DNA of 60,000 nucleotides. It comes from Liolophura sinensis. Lineage: Eukaryota; Mollusca; Polyplacophora; Chitonida; Chitonidae. The DNA is taken from the NCBI RefSeq assembly GCF_032854445.1, contig NC_088306.1, forward strand, positions 23,037,764-23,097,763, written 5' to 3'. Within the stretch, counting starts at the first letter, position 1; every line of letters begins with the position of its first letter. The notes under the pieces were generated by a model. That model did not search any database. It was given only the letters and a program-made list of their open reading frames with translations, and was not told where the DNA came from. The position numbers and the translations under genes are program-made. Shown here piece after piece: positions 47,301-58,711 of the stretch.

Positions 47301-47667
47301 TTTGACATTCTATGAAGCAACTAGAAACAGTAGATTATTGTCTTACGCTGTGCCAAGGGTTATTTTACTTATGCGAGAGGGACCAGCGTTATCACTGGAA
47401 GAAATCGGAGAATGGCCTGTGGTAAGCCGCGCACATTGCCAGAAATTGTTGTAATCTTCCTTACGTAAGGTTGCAGCCGAGACAGCATGGGCTGGATTTG
47501 AACGTTGATTAAAGGCTACAGTGAACTGGCGACACGCCATCATCACGTCATGTATTTGTATTTTCATGAGAGCAACCACAGTTGAATTTACTTACCTTAC
47601 TTGACAGAATCCAGCAAGCAAACAGCGAAACGAGAAACAAAAGTAAAGAAAACTTCGTGCACGCCAT
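44070..47667 (-). CDS. gene C: secreted Pro/Arg/Trp-repeat plus four-Cys cationic precursor, 130 aa
   Basis: Three coding exons: 47596-47667, 45216-45264 and 44070-44341, in phase (0, 1). Exon 1 encodes the signal MACTKFSLLLFLVSLFACW plus ILSSK; exon 2 the acidic VDAADKDDVELADVNN; exon 3 begins EPSLDRQKR, a furin-type site. The mature peptide has three imperfect 8-residue repeats of the form W(R)PRPKPE, then a very basic domain: CRSVRVKKC, a WWWRRR run, and a final C-x10-C (CRKYKWTYERQC) with G before the stop. Cys spacing C-x7-C-x27-C-x10-C keeps the outer pairs of gene B and lacks its inner pair. Pro/Arg repeats and Trp/Arg clusters are usual in antimicrobial peptides. A TATA box lies upstream of a non-coding first exon. 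Confidence 0.75.
44545..44830. repeat. degenerate ~27-bp repeat in gene C intron 2
   Basis: Variable units of TTTATACTGGCGTCGTTCTG. About ten copies. Confidence 0.8.
44848..45000 (+). mobile_element. SINE family 1, 3' half, in gene C intron 2
   Basis: CCCTACGTGGGAAGATCGG through CACAATGCTGGCCGCC to an AAATAAA tail. A further tail-only remnant lies at about 45127-45206. Confidence 0.85.
45216..45264 (-). CDS. gene C exon 2: acidic propeptide micro-exon
   Basis: 49 bases, acceptor ATGTTTATAG, donor ATG|GTGAGC, with seven Asp/Glu in sixteen residues. Confidence 0.7.
45555..45680. repeat. 22-bp tandem repeat in gene C intron 1
   Basis: About six units of CTTAGCAATGGTCATTGTAT, just upstream of exon 2 (transcript sense). 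Confidence 0.88.
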
Positions 47668-47677
47668 AATGTTGGAC
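47596..47677 (-). CDS. gene C exon 1 coding: signal peptide
   Basis: Acceptor GGGTTGTTTCAG, ten UTR bases, ATG at 47667, donor AAG|GTAAGT. A second overlapping donor (CAA|GTAAGG) lies four bases earlier and would shift the frame. Confidence 0.76.
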
Positions 47678-47818
47678 CTGAAACAACCCAAAGTTAAAAA
47701 AAAATATACAAAAACTCATGTCTTATTCATAAAAAGCCTTCTATTTGAAATGGATTCTGTTTTTTACCATCCATATTTTTTTCACGTTACATGCGAAGGA
47801 AAATCTTGCACTGCCCTA

Positions 47819-48165
47819 AGATAGACATTACTCTGACCACGTACCGCTATCTGACAAGCTGAGATAGACTTTACTCTGACCAGGTACCGCTATCTGACAA
47901 GCTGAGATAGACTATACTCTGGCCAGGTACCGCTATCTGACAAGCTGAGATAGACTATACTCTGGCCAGGTACCACTATCTGACAAGCTGAGATAGACTT
48001 TACTCTGACCAGGTACCGCTATCTGACAAGCTGAGATAGACTATACTCTGGCCAGGTACCGCTATCTGACAAGCTGAGATAGACATTACTCTGACCAGGT
48101 ACCGCTATCTGACAAGCTGATATAGCCTTTAGTCTCCTCAGGTATCGTTATCTGACAAGCTTGTC
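47819..48165. repeat. 43-bp tandem array in gene C 5' intron
   Basis: Eight units starting AGATAGACTTTACTCTGACC at about 47819 and every 43 bases; the last is diverged. It lies between the non-coding exon and the signal exon. Confidence 0.93.
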
Positions 48166-48526
48166 ATGGACACAAGTTTTTTCTTGTTATTTATTTCATT
48201 TTATTTTACTGATGTTTTGTTTCATTTTTGTTTAACGCCATCTTCAACATTGCCGTGTGTGAGATGGGGACTGAATCCACCTGTCATCACACTTAAACAG
48301 GATTGGTGTTTTATTGATTTATTTAGTATTTAACGCCGAATTAAAGAATTTCACTCATACGATTGCAGTCCGTTTTACGGGTTGAGGAAAACAGAGGAAA
48401 CCGTAAAGAGGATTAAAAATCACCGTACTTTGTGTAAAAAGACAAATAAAGGAATAAATAAATGGATGAAAAAAATAAAACTTTAACAAACAAATAAGTC
48501 AATAAATATAGGCATAAGATTCTTAC

Positions 48527-48590
48527 CTTTACAACAACAAAGCTATACCTGTACGGTGCTATACGCCGCCAGCATGCGCTCCAGGTGTGT
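48527..48590 (-). other. gene C probable 5' non-coding exon
   Basis: Donor AAAG|GTAAGA at 48527; the upper limit assumes a start about 25-30 bases downstream of the TATA box. Confidence 0.55.
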
Positions 48591-48611
48591 GTCTCACACT
48601 TGTCCAGACGG

Positions 48612-48620
48612 TATTATATA
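48612..48620 (-). promoter_or_regulatory. gene C TATA box
   Basis: Minus strand TATATAATA, correctly placed upstream of the non-coding exon that splices to the signal exon. Confidence 0.55.
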
Positions 48621-48824
48621 CGTGAGGCAACCCGGAACATATTAAATAACGTCTCTATTGCAATTAAAGCATACGTAAATGGATTCAATGAGCCAATGAA
48701 TTCCTCCTTTGAGACTTTAGTCGTTTGGGGTATACATATATGAGATTTGCCGTTTGGTCAAACCGAATGGCTGCACGCAACCTTACAAAGCGTCATCGTA
48801 TATGTCAATCAATTCACATGTCTG

Positions 48825-48900
48825 GTTTCCCCCCGCCATAACGCTGGTCACCATTGTTTCAGTGAAGTATTCTTGATAAACAACCATCAAATAAATGTAT
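48825..48900 (+). mobile_element. SINE family 1, tail fragment
   Basis: GGTTTCCCCCCGCCATAACG to CCATCAAATAAATG. Confidence 0.7.
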
Positions 48901-49894
48901 GTATGTTTGGGGTTTTACCTCGTACTCGACATCTTTTTAGTAATATGACGACGAGGAATCATTAGGCGTGTTCGTGCTGCCGCCTCTGAAGTAGCGTGCC
49001 GAACACACCAGATATGACATTATACTGACACCGGGCCAACCAGTCTTGTGTCTTTGCTCTCACCTCTCAGTGCTGCGCGACAAACAAGACAGAAACAAGT
49101 CCCATTTTCAAGTGAAAGTCTTCACTTTATACAACTGAGGTTTTGCGATCAAACATCTTTATTTCTTGGTATTAAAGATGATATCATAGCTGACAGATGT
49201 ACAAGAATTTGAGCATACATTAAGAAGCACTGACAAAAACACCTATGTTGTATCAGCTTTCCAACAAGTTTTGTGCTAGATTTGAACAGCTCTATCTCGT
49301 GTTGAAGTAACGCAAGGTCTTGTTTGTGTTTTGTCATTTTGTAACACAAACATAGGTAGTTCACATGTACTTAACACATGCTTGTGCTAGGTAGCACATT
49401 TAATGGTTGTTTAATGAAACAACAAAAGTTGTGTTAGATTAGAAAATGCTTTTAACTGCAGAGACTTAACTAACCGGCAAATAAGGCCCATGTGTATTAA
49501 ATGTAGCTGGTTATCAAATATACCTAACATATTATGGCCGACGTAAACCTGGGACAGAGCAATGCTATAAACATAAACACGGATAGAATTAAAATTCAAA
49601 ACACCATTCCATCCACCAAAAGTATCGAATACAGTTGACAAATACATTTTATATGAGCAATTACAAATCCAGTCCATTTCACTGGTACTTTACACACAAT
49701 ACTAAGAATATTTTAAAATGACTTGAGGGCGGCAGACAGATATATTGGGAAAACTGCACTATCAAGTTTATTTTCATATGTTTGCTAATATGTATGAAAT
49801 ACGTAACGAGAAAATTGTCGTATCAACATTATAATATCGAAAAAATCTGCTGATATAGGCATGGAAGTGATATGTAACAACACGAAATATCACA

Positions 49895-50305
49895 ACGTAG
49901 ATCCAGTCATGACCAATCAGTCAATCCTGTACGAGAGATCATGACGCAGAACCAATCATTACCAATCAGTCAATTCTGTGCGACAGATCACGAAGTAGAA
50001 TCAGTCATGACTAATCAGTCAACCCTGAACGACAGATCATGACGTGGAATGAATCATGACCGATCAGCAAATTCTGTGCGACAGATCATGACGTAGAATC
50101 AATCATGACCAATCTGTCAATCCTGTACGAGAGATCATGACGCAGAACCAATCATTACCAATCAGTCAATTATGTGCGACAGATCACGAAGTAGAATCAG
50201 TCATGACCAATCTGTTAATCCTGTACGAGAGATCATGACGCAGAACCAATCATTACCAATCAGCCCACCCTGCACCACAGATCATGACGTAGAACTGATC
50301 ATGAC
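49895..50305. repeat. 49-bp tandem array
   Basis: About nine units of CATGACCAATCAGTCAATCC then TGTACGAGAGATCATGACGCAGAAC. Unit types alternate, suggesting a 98-bp and longer higher-order pattern. Confidence 0.9.
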
Positions 50306-50412
50306 CAATCTACTTCTGGAGGAAACCAGAGAGAAACCGCGAGAAACCACTTCACCTAGCCAGGTACTTGAGAAAACAGATAAAGCACACTCCGAAGTAC
50401 TGTATTTCTCCT
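50306..50412. repeat. dispersed repeat shared with 55880-56060
   Basis: Blocks GAGAAAC, CCAGGTAC(T/A)TGAGAAAA and CTCC(T)GAAGT(T)TA occur in the same order at both places. Confidence 0.5.
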
Positions 50413-50419
50413 AAAGTTT

Positions 50420-51465
50420 AAGCATTTTTTCAGTTGACACAGTTTGCAGGATTCTGATATATTCATTCACATTTTAAGAGCAATTAAAAGTGTTAAGTGA
50501 GGTTTGATTACTTTCTTATCATTTTGAGGCATTTATAAGCATATGAAAGCGTATTTTTATAAATTATGCTTTAGATGAACACACAGTAAGAAAACTACCA
50601 AATATGTTTCTTATTTTTCGAGTTTTCTTCATATATAACATATATATCCAGAAACCATCAATTTTTGCACACAAGCGTATACACATGCTTAGAAACGGTT
50701 TGGTTTTTCAGGTAATGCGTGAAAAGTCAAGCCATGCATGTATAGCTCGTGGGCAATATGGCAAACCTTGTACAGAAGTTTCCCACAAATGTAGAAGTAC
50801 AGACCGAAACCTTTAGCCGTATAAATGTTTGTACATATGTGTGCAAATAAACTGGACAAGCGCACACATATTCTCCACATGTTTGTATAGTAACTCAATA
50901 AACACCAAAAAGGCTTGCATTATCGTGCCTATCGTGTTGAATCGGATCTCCAAAAGCCTGTTTCATTAACACGACAGGGACGAATTTGTTTAGAATACTT
51001 GTTCCCTTAAACAGACCCATAAGGAAAGAGCGCGCACTCACTACATGCACTGGATTTCACAATGTGATATTTTTAGGCTTTGTACTGCACTCATGAGCTC
51101 TTGTCTAACAAAGGTAATCAAAGGACCAATGGGTATAGGTATGCACCGAATATCTCTTCCTGTTTGACATAAGCAATGTCACCGTGACCTCAACTGGAGA
51201 AAGGTTACAGAATACATTCAGATTTTATTGTATGAAGATTTTAACCAGCCAGCACAATGATCCAGAAGACTCTCACCCATGGGGCTACTGTGAATTCGAG
51301 TCCAGGTCATGTTGGCTTCCTCTCCGGCCGTGCGTGGAATGTCTGCCAGAATAATTCGGATGGTTGTGGGTTTCCCTTGCGCTGAGACGGGTTTCTTTTC
51401 ACCATAGTGCTGGCCGCCATCGTGTAAGTGAAATATACTTGAGTGCGGCGTAAAATCTAATCAAA

Positions 51466-51500
<35 letters not shown>

Positions 51501-53350
51501 ATACATATATTCAAATTATATAGTATGAAGCCGATATGAAATGAATCACAGTGACAGAGAAAAGCTTATTATGTTTCACAGACTACTTCTTCCGTCGCCT
51601 ATTAACTTGTCTGAAAGATATCTTCAGAACCACCTGAAGAAATTTAAACAAATTTAATTGGTTTCAAACTTGGTTTTGGAGATCTTAACAACTGATTAGA
51701 TGAAATCAAATGTAATTTCTTTAGTTGTGAAATATGGGATTAGTAACTCAAGTGTAGTTTTTGCGTGTCCCAGAACATACATGAAATATTGCAAAATTTG
51801 TCATTCGATGGCGGTCATCTTGAAAATCAAAATAGCTGCCTAATTTCTAGTCGGATAACCCGTGTTCTGTTTTCAAGTCAACGTACATTTATTATCTTGA
51901 AGTTTTTGGTATGACCCGACCCGGGTTTGACTCCGGGTCTCCCGACTTCGAGGCGATTTCCAGAGTCAACTGTAGATATGTAAAATAAATCAAGATATAT
52001 GTTACATAAGACACGTTGGCTATTGTCACATGTTTTTGGAAAATGAAACACTGAATAAATGCTCTCGGATATCAAGTTTTATTAAAACTAGAGAGATACT
52101 GCGGAGATCATAGCTAAAATGGTTGGAACAGGTAAGAAAAAGATCAACTTCAGAGCAGCTTAAATCTGTTTGAGGGCAAATATACGTGCCGAAAAAACAA
52201 GATTTTCAAACATCATAAACGAAATGGCAAACCTATATATTTCTTTATACATGCTGTTTCGTTGACTCGTTGAGGAATAACGATAAAAGCTATAAACAAA
52301 GGTGTGCTGGTAACATAACTAGGCTTTACGCAGTGACCCATATGCAAACACCTACCTAACTTAAGGCCAGTGTTATTCTTTCTTCAGAACACCAGTTTAA
52401 AAACTATACGTTCACCAGTGTGGCTCAGTTTAAGTCATGCGTTCAAACCAGATAGCTATTAAATCTCATAGAGAGAGTTTAAACACTTTACTCATCGCGT
52501 TTGGAGATAGAGGATGGAGAGCCGGCCAGGCGATCAGGCCGTGTAATTAGAGATTGCTCAGAGCCTTTCAATGCCTTTTCAGATGTTTTAGCAAAGGAAA
52601 TATAAGAGAAATTTTCCATCCAGGCCAGCTTTACATGTACCTGGTGAAAACATTTCTAAATATAGAGAATGCTTTACAGAGAAGATACAATTAATGATAA
52701 TCTCGCGATATATTAATCTATATTAAAATTGCTGTTGCATAACAGAATGAGATTAACTTTATCGGTTTTAAAGATATCCAGACTTACAAAGATATATTAC
52801 ATGCTTGATATTTATTTCTTAATACAGAGTATATGATGTGGGAGAACTATGGAAGCCGGAAGCGGCCATTCTCTCTCTTATATATATATTTGACCCAAAA
52901 CAAGAACAGCCATATTCGAACGACAGTCCGAGGTTTATACGAGACTAGAGCGCCATTCAGACGCCAGTGTTAGATTCAGTCGAGATTCCCACGGGTCTCC
53001 AACGATAGTTGGTTGAGAATTTTTGCAAATCTTGCACCCCCGTAGAAATATCGCTCCTTCGTTCAACCCTCGATCAAATCTCATCTGAATATCGACCAAA
53101 TCTCGCGGGGAGCATCGAGCCTCGACTTAATTTCGTCAGAATGTTGCTGTGTCTACCAAATAAGTAACTTTATAGCCTAGCAAAATCTCATATAACGAGC
53201 GACATTCTCACGACACTCCGATGTTTGTGCGAAATTTGGTCGACAGTGCGATATTCAGGCGAGATTTAGACATCATTCAGTCGAGAATGTGTATTGTGTA
53301 TTTTAACTTGTAAAATTTTGTGTTTTGTGTGAAATTTTCTGTACGTTTTA
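50420..53350. other. no gene seen besides repeats
   Basis: 52920-53290 contains many loose repeats of CGAGATT(T/C) and CATTCAG(A/T)CG about 20-40 bases apart, perhaps an old satellite or the inside of a transposon. 51905-51955 on the minus strand looks like a degraded tRNA (GGAGTCAAACCCGGGTC). Confidence 0.45.
51255..51502 (+). mobile_element. SINE family 1
   Basis: From CAATGATCCAGAAGACTCTC to a long (AAAT)n tail; the A-box part of the head is lost. Confidence 0.88.
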
Positions 53351-53359
53351 TTCATGATG

Positions 53360-53562
53360 AGCCAGCGCGGCGCAATGGGCCTCTCACCAATGCGGTCGGT
53401 GTGAGTTCAAGTCTAGCTCATGCTGGCTTCCTCTCCGGCCGCACATGGGAAGGTCTACCAATGTGAGTTTCCCCCGATTTTCTCCAATTCCTCCTTCTAA
53501 AAGTGTACTATTCTTCAGCAGGGTATAAAACACCAATCAAATAAACAAAATAAAACAAACAT
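53360..53562 (+). mobile_element. SINE family 1, internally deleted
   Basis: CCAGCGCGGCGCAATGGGCC head, body with a deletion after GGTCTACC, AAATAAA-rich tail. Confidence 0.85.
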
Positions 53563-53734
53563 AAACTATGGGTCCACTAAACTAAGGGTCAACAGACCTG
53601 AAATTTAACCCACAGCTTGTGTGCCCTACGGACAGATAGAAAGAGTCAGAGCAGAAAAGATAAGACCAGGCCCTACGAAATGAAAGAAAAGTCTCTTTGG
53701 CGTAGAAAAAAATCCTGTGTGTGTTGAGGTTTTC

Positions 53735-53845
53735 GCACCGTACAGTACAGCACCGCACAGCACCGCACAGCACAGCACAGCACAGCACAGTACAACACAG
53801 CACAGCACAGAACAGTACAGCACAGCACAACACAGCACAGCTGTT
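53735..53845. repeat. (CACAG)n microsatellite
   Basis: About twenty 5-base units with few changes, directly beside a SINE. Confidence 0.95.
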
Positions 53846-54105
53846 TGTTTATTTATTTATTTGAATGGTGATTTACGCCGTACTCAAGAATATTTCACTT
53901 CTACGACGGCCGCCAGCGTTATGGTGAGAGGTAACCGGATAGAGAACGGGGGATATCCACAACCATTGGCAGGTTGCTGTCAAACCTCCCCACCTAGGGT
54001 CGGAGAGGAAGCCCGCATGAGCTGGATTTAAACTCACGGCGACCACATTGGTGAGAAGCTCCTGGATCTTTGCGTCACGATGACTGGCTAAGCACCTGGG
54101 CCTCT
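53846..54105 (-). mobile_element. SINE family 1
   Basis: (ATTT)n tail at 53848, full body and head ending near GCACCTGGGCCTC. It abuts the (CACAG)n microsatellite. Confidence 0.9.
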
Positions 54106-54189
54106 ATAATACTATAATAAACACACCCCTTTAGTTTCAAAACTGTAACAGATATATGTTTTAAAAGCAAAACAATTATTTTTTTGTGA

Positions 54190-54423
54190 CCGAGAGAGTT
54201 AGCACGCCAGCGCTGCGCAATGACACAGAAGCCTCCCATCAATGCGGTCGCTGTGAGTTCAAGTCCAGCTCATGCTGTCTTCCTCTCCGACCGTACGTGG
54301 GAAGGTCTTACAGCAGTCTGTGGATGGCCGTAGGTTTCCACCTTGCTCTACTCCCACCACAATGCTGGCCGCCGTCGTATAAGTGAAGTATTTTTAAGTA
54401 AGGCGTAAAACACAAATCAAATT
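54190..54423 (+). mobile_element. SINE family 1
   Basis: GTTAGCACGCCAGCGCTGCG head to CACAAATCAAAT, followed at once by a minus-oriented tail fragment of the same family (about 54424-54465), so the two tails meet. Confidence 0.88.
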
Positions 54424-54505
54424 TTATTGATTTATTTGATTGGTGTTCTACGCCGTACTCATTAAAAAAATTCATTAGTAGCATACAGTTTTGGTTTCGT
54501 ATAGT

Positions 54506-54640
54506 CTAAATACAGACTTTTTCTGAACCCGCCCATTTCGCATAATATACGATGTTGGTCCACTCTTTTGATAAAACGAAGTAATTTACATCTGCCGTGA
54601 AAGAACGATAATACGTACTATATTTACCGTCAAAATCGGC
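54506..54640 (-). CDS. possible terminal exon of an unknown gene
   Basis: A good acceptor (TATTTTTTCAG) opens 44 codons (ADFDGKYSTYYRSFTADVNY and on to KVCI) to a stop. The length is not far above chance in such AT-rich DNA. Confidence 0.25.
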   Translation of the reverse strand, partial: ADFDGKYSTYYRSFTADVNYFVLSKEWTNIVYYAKWAGSEKVCI

Positions 54641-55879
54641 CTGAAAAAATACATATTTAGAGGTACAAAATATTACATTTGGTGCTAAAAACATTTTTAG
54701 GAGAATATAAGCTTTTTAAAATCACACTTTAAGACATATAAAGCAGAAATAGAAATCTGACAATCAACGAAAATGAGTAACGTAATTATGGTCTAAAATT
54801 TAGGTCAAATGCGGTAGGCAAACTGTGTTGGCAAGCGAGAGGTAAGCACTGGGAATTCCCCCTTCAGTTCCCATAACTTGCTGAGTTAGTCAACCGAGAC
54901 TATCGAGATCGTTGTGTCATTGTGTCTTTAAGTAACGTGAGAGCTGAATGGATTAAAGAAATAAACACAACAGGAATTCACAAAATACCCACGTCATGGT
55001 AAAGTACTCAAATTCCACCAGCAATCCAATAATGAAGGACACCGGTATTTCAAATGTAGATCTACAACAAAAGCAGGCGATTGCCTCTGTCTCTTTGGCC
55101 TTAAAGGAGAAGAGAAGAGAACAAATAATACCAAAATCAGATGAAAGAGCGTCAAAACTTATTTGGAAATGAGGTCTTTACTAGTTTTTTTTTCTGTTCT
55201 TTTCTCAGGATAAATGAAAATATTTTGGGGTATTTGGGTCAACATTTTGGTATTTGTCGTCGTTGTATAATAATGTTCTAAATAAGGATGTGATGCATGT
55301 GTAATGAATTTATTTGAATATAAATTTGTATTTTTATCTAAACATGTACAGTAATGATAATATTTATAAGTATATTAAAAATATGAATATGATCAAAATC
55401 AAAGTTCAACACATTTTTTAGCTGAAAAGATCAAATTCTAGTGCAAATATATCTATTAAACATGTTCTTCATCCTAGTTTATAACATTATTACACAAAAC
55501 CTATATGTATCAAAAGGTGGTCCGAAATACCCACCATACAAAAGTTCTGTTGAAATGTCTTTTATACACAGAATATTGAAGAGCACATGTACGACTAACT
55601 TTTCCAGCTGGTTCATCTGAACTTTATGTAAGTTATGAACTTTTGTTTGTTTTCTCCACCATTAGAAACTGTACGTACGGTATACAACTTCAACATAATT
55701 ACATTCCTGTTTTTAAAAGTATAAAATTTTCCACAAATATTTTCATTGAAAACCCCTCGGAACTGAACATCTCATTTATAATGTTACCATATGTAAGATA
55801 TGTGCATTTACTACTTTGATCCTGAATTCCTTCTTTATTCAGTTCTTTGGGGTTTTTCAGGTTTAATCAGTTTTAGATG

Positions 55880-56062
55880 TCAGGAGAGAAAATAAGGCAC
55901 AAGAGAAAACCAGGTACGCGAGGAAACCAGACATAGTAGTAAACCAGTTCCAGGAGCAAACCAATCCCGGGAAGAAACCAGACATAGCTAGGACACCAGG
56001 TACATGAGAAAAATAGACAGAAGAAGAAACATTTGTACATAGTTGCACCTCCTGAAGTTTAA
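55880..56062. repeat. dispersed, internally repetitive element
   Basis: Short imperfect repeats of GGAAACCAGACATAG and ACCAGGTACATGAGAAAA; related to 50306-50412. Confidence 0.5.
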
Positions 56063-56639
56063 ACAGTCTCATTCGAATAATCAAGGGCTAAATTTGAACT
56101 CATTACAAGGATTTACCGTTTTGTATTGGAGAACCCGTTAGTTGATCGACCAACGGTCATGGATGGTTTTACAAAGCTGAACCACTAACATCCGGTGACT
56201 TACAGTTATGTGGTGAGTTCTAATTTTAAGTGAAGTCCAGCGACAGCCAGTGTATTGGCAAATCTCTTCTAACTTGCCACCCTCACGCTGGCCATATCTT
56301 AATCGCCAAATCCTATATTTAAATGTAGCCTTTTACGTTCGAAGCTCAACTCTTCAGACCACCAGCAGTTTTTGACAGAAAGTTACTTTATTGTCACGCT
56401 GTCACTTTTCGCGTGCCCTTGGTGAAAATAAAGAGAATAAAGGTGCCCGTTTAGCCACAAGTACATCCTAACATTCGTTGCCCACGTATCTTCTACAAAT
56501 ATTAATGTCCTTGTGCAACAGATACAGGGCAGTTTGTCATTAAAATGAGAAAAGTCTGTGGTCTACTTCCAAACCTCCGGTTTCTTCCACCTCCGGTAAA
56601 AATGACCAGCATCGCAGAAATGATAAATACCTAGGTTAA

Positions 56640-56824
56640 CAGCTCATGCTGGCTTCCTCTCCAGTCCATAAGTGGGAAGGTCACCAGCAACCTGCGGATG
56701 GTCGTGGGTTTCCTCCGGGCTGTGCCCGGTTTCCTCCCACCATAATGCTGGCCACCATCTTCTAAGTGAAATACTCTTGGCTCCTGCGTAAAACACCAAT
56801 CAAATAAATAAATAAATAAATACT
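56640..56824 (+). mobile_element. SINE family 1, 5'-truncated
   Basis: AGCTCATGCTGGCTTCCTC to an (AAAT)n tail; a second AAATAAATAAA run follows at about 56844. Confidence 0.9.
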
Positions 56825-56946
56825 TAGGGTAAATAACAATGAGGTAAATAAATAAATAAATAAAGCACCGGTGGTTGACTAATAAAATGACTTAATGGAA
56901 AAGCTGGTTTGGTTGTGGATTTACGTCAGGAAGTTTGTCAACTTAC

Positions 56947-57110
56947 TGCACTGATGCGGTTGCTTCAATCGGACTTTAATCCAGTCCCAGTACTCTCGGC
57001 GGCTTGGCACACCATCCCAGACCTTGTCGGCGCCCCCTATCGGGGAAACCCCTGAACAATATTTGAGATGTGCAAAAATGTCAACGGCGATCATGCGAAT
57101 TCTTTCCAAG
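56947..57110 (-). CDS. possible internal exon of an unknown gene
   Basis: Bounded by acceptor TGAAATTTCAG and a strong donor GCA|GTAAGTTG. The open frame reads ERIRMIAVDIFAHLKYC, GADKVWDGVPSRREYWDW and IKVRLKQPHQC, with protein-like composition and higher GC than its flanks. I do not recognise it, and no partner exon was found. Confidence 0.42.
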
Positions 57111-57651
57111 CTGAAATTTCAGCGCTGTTGAAAACTGCTGTAATTGTATTTTTTTATTCAAGTTAGTTCATTTATGTTCCATTTTGGCATTTGATTTGTT
57201 TTGTGTTGTCGCTGTAAATCACACGGTAGTGACATTTTGTCGTTACCTCAGCTCTGTTTGTGGGGATTCCGTATGGCATAGGGATAACAAATGAAAATGT
57301 GGTGATATCGTTTAAAAATATGGCTATGCATCAGTAGGCCTATAGAGTGTAGAAAATGATAATGATGATTTTCGAATAAATTGTAATAATCAGTTTTAAT
57401 ATCTGCATTCACTTGCCGTTGCGTAATTTAGCATTTATTACGAACTATGTTTGCGGGTTTACGAGTGAGGTAATCAGGCACATCGGCGTTTTGGTTGAAC
57501 TTGTAAGTTTGCAAAATCATTCTTCCGTTTCAAACTTTCAACTTTTTAAAGATGCATTGTAGGCTTACAGGCCAAAGTCCTAAAATAGAACTGACACTTC
57601 TGTCTTTCCCCCGAACAAGTACTTCCAACAGAACTAACAGCCAACAGAAAT

Positions 57652-58145
57652 GTGGTATATTTCAACACTTGTGAGTGTTAAGAAGGATGGCAGCTCTATT
57701 ACACTTTAGACAGTGTTGACGCTCATGCGCCACAACAAGCAGCTAACAGAAATGTGGTATATTTCAACACTTGTGAGTGTTAAGAACGATGGCAGCTCTA
57801 TTATACTTTGAAAAGTGTCGACGTCAATGTGCCACAACAAGCAGCTAACAGAAATGTGGTATATTTCAACACTTGTGAGTGTTAAGAAGGATGGCAGCTC
57901 TATTATACTTTGAAAAGTGTCGACGTTCATGTGCCACAACAAACAGCCAACAGAAATGTGGTATATTTCAACACTTGTGAGTGTTAAGAAGGATGGCAGC
58001 TCTATTACACTTTGGACAGTGTCGACGCTCATGTGCCACAACAAACAGCCAACAGAAATGAGGTATATTTCAAGACTTGTGAGTGTTAAGAAGGATGGCA
58101 GCTCTATTACACTTTGGACAGTGTTGACGCCCAGGTGTCACAACT
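57652..58145. repeat. 102-bp tandem array, five copies
   Basis: Units start GTGGTATATTTCAACACTTG at 57652, 57754, 57856, 57958 and 58060. As 102 is divisible by three, 34-residue repeated frames are open on both strands, but neither has a credible start, splice site or match. Confidence 0.93.
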
Positions 58146-58149
58146 TTGG

Positions 58150-58285
58150 TGTGATTCAGTGGCGGCAGGACTTTGACGACATGGATTCGCCCTACACAAG
58201 AAGATACATTAGGGCCTATATGCATACACACCTCATGACGTCGTAACATGACTGAAAAATTGTTAGGTACAACGTTAGACCCCAT
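58150..58285 (+). mobile_element. SINE family 2, 3' fragment
   Basis: Ends in TGACTGAAAAATTGTTAGGT and CGTTAGACCCC, matching the family 2 end at 25981. It directly follows the 102-bp array. Confidence 0.75.
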
Positions 58286-58424
58286 GCATAATTACATATA
58301 TAGAAACAAACACCCAAACAATCGCAGTGGGGCAGCGCTTCTAAGGCAGTGAACGTCCCTCTGCGTGTACAGCGAATATAAATCCTTGCATAGTAAAATA
58401 TTTCGAATTTTATGTTTTGAAAAA

Positions 58425-58425
<1 letters not shown>

Positions 58426-58510
<85 letters not shown>

Positions 58511-58527
58511 ACACACACACACACACC
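58426..58527. repeat. (AC)n microsatellite
   Basis: About 50 dinucleotide units with one T interruption near 58504. Confidence 0.98.
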
Positions 58528-58711
58528 ACAATCCTCAAGTTAAGTTGCTTTGAACTCCTGATTTTAATACATTTGCCTTGGTATTCAAGGCAAGTTTTTG
58601 GTAAAATAGATCCATGTAATTATGCAAATTTGATGTATTTCCTTATGCGTATCCAGACGGTAGAAATATTTAGCACTGTAGCATGGTGACTAAGTACTAT
58701 TACTCAGTATT

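Noticed and set aside
53582-53838. Cys/Leu/Val-rich frames on the minus strand
   Set aside because: Translations of the (CACAG)n microsatellite.
58216-58689. Cys/Val and His/Thr repeat frames
   Set aside because: Translations of the (AC)n microsatellite.
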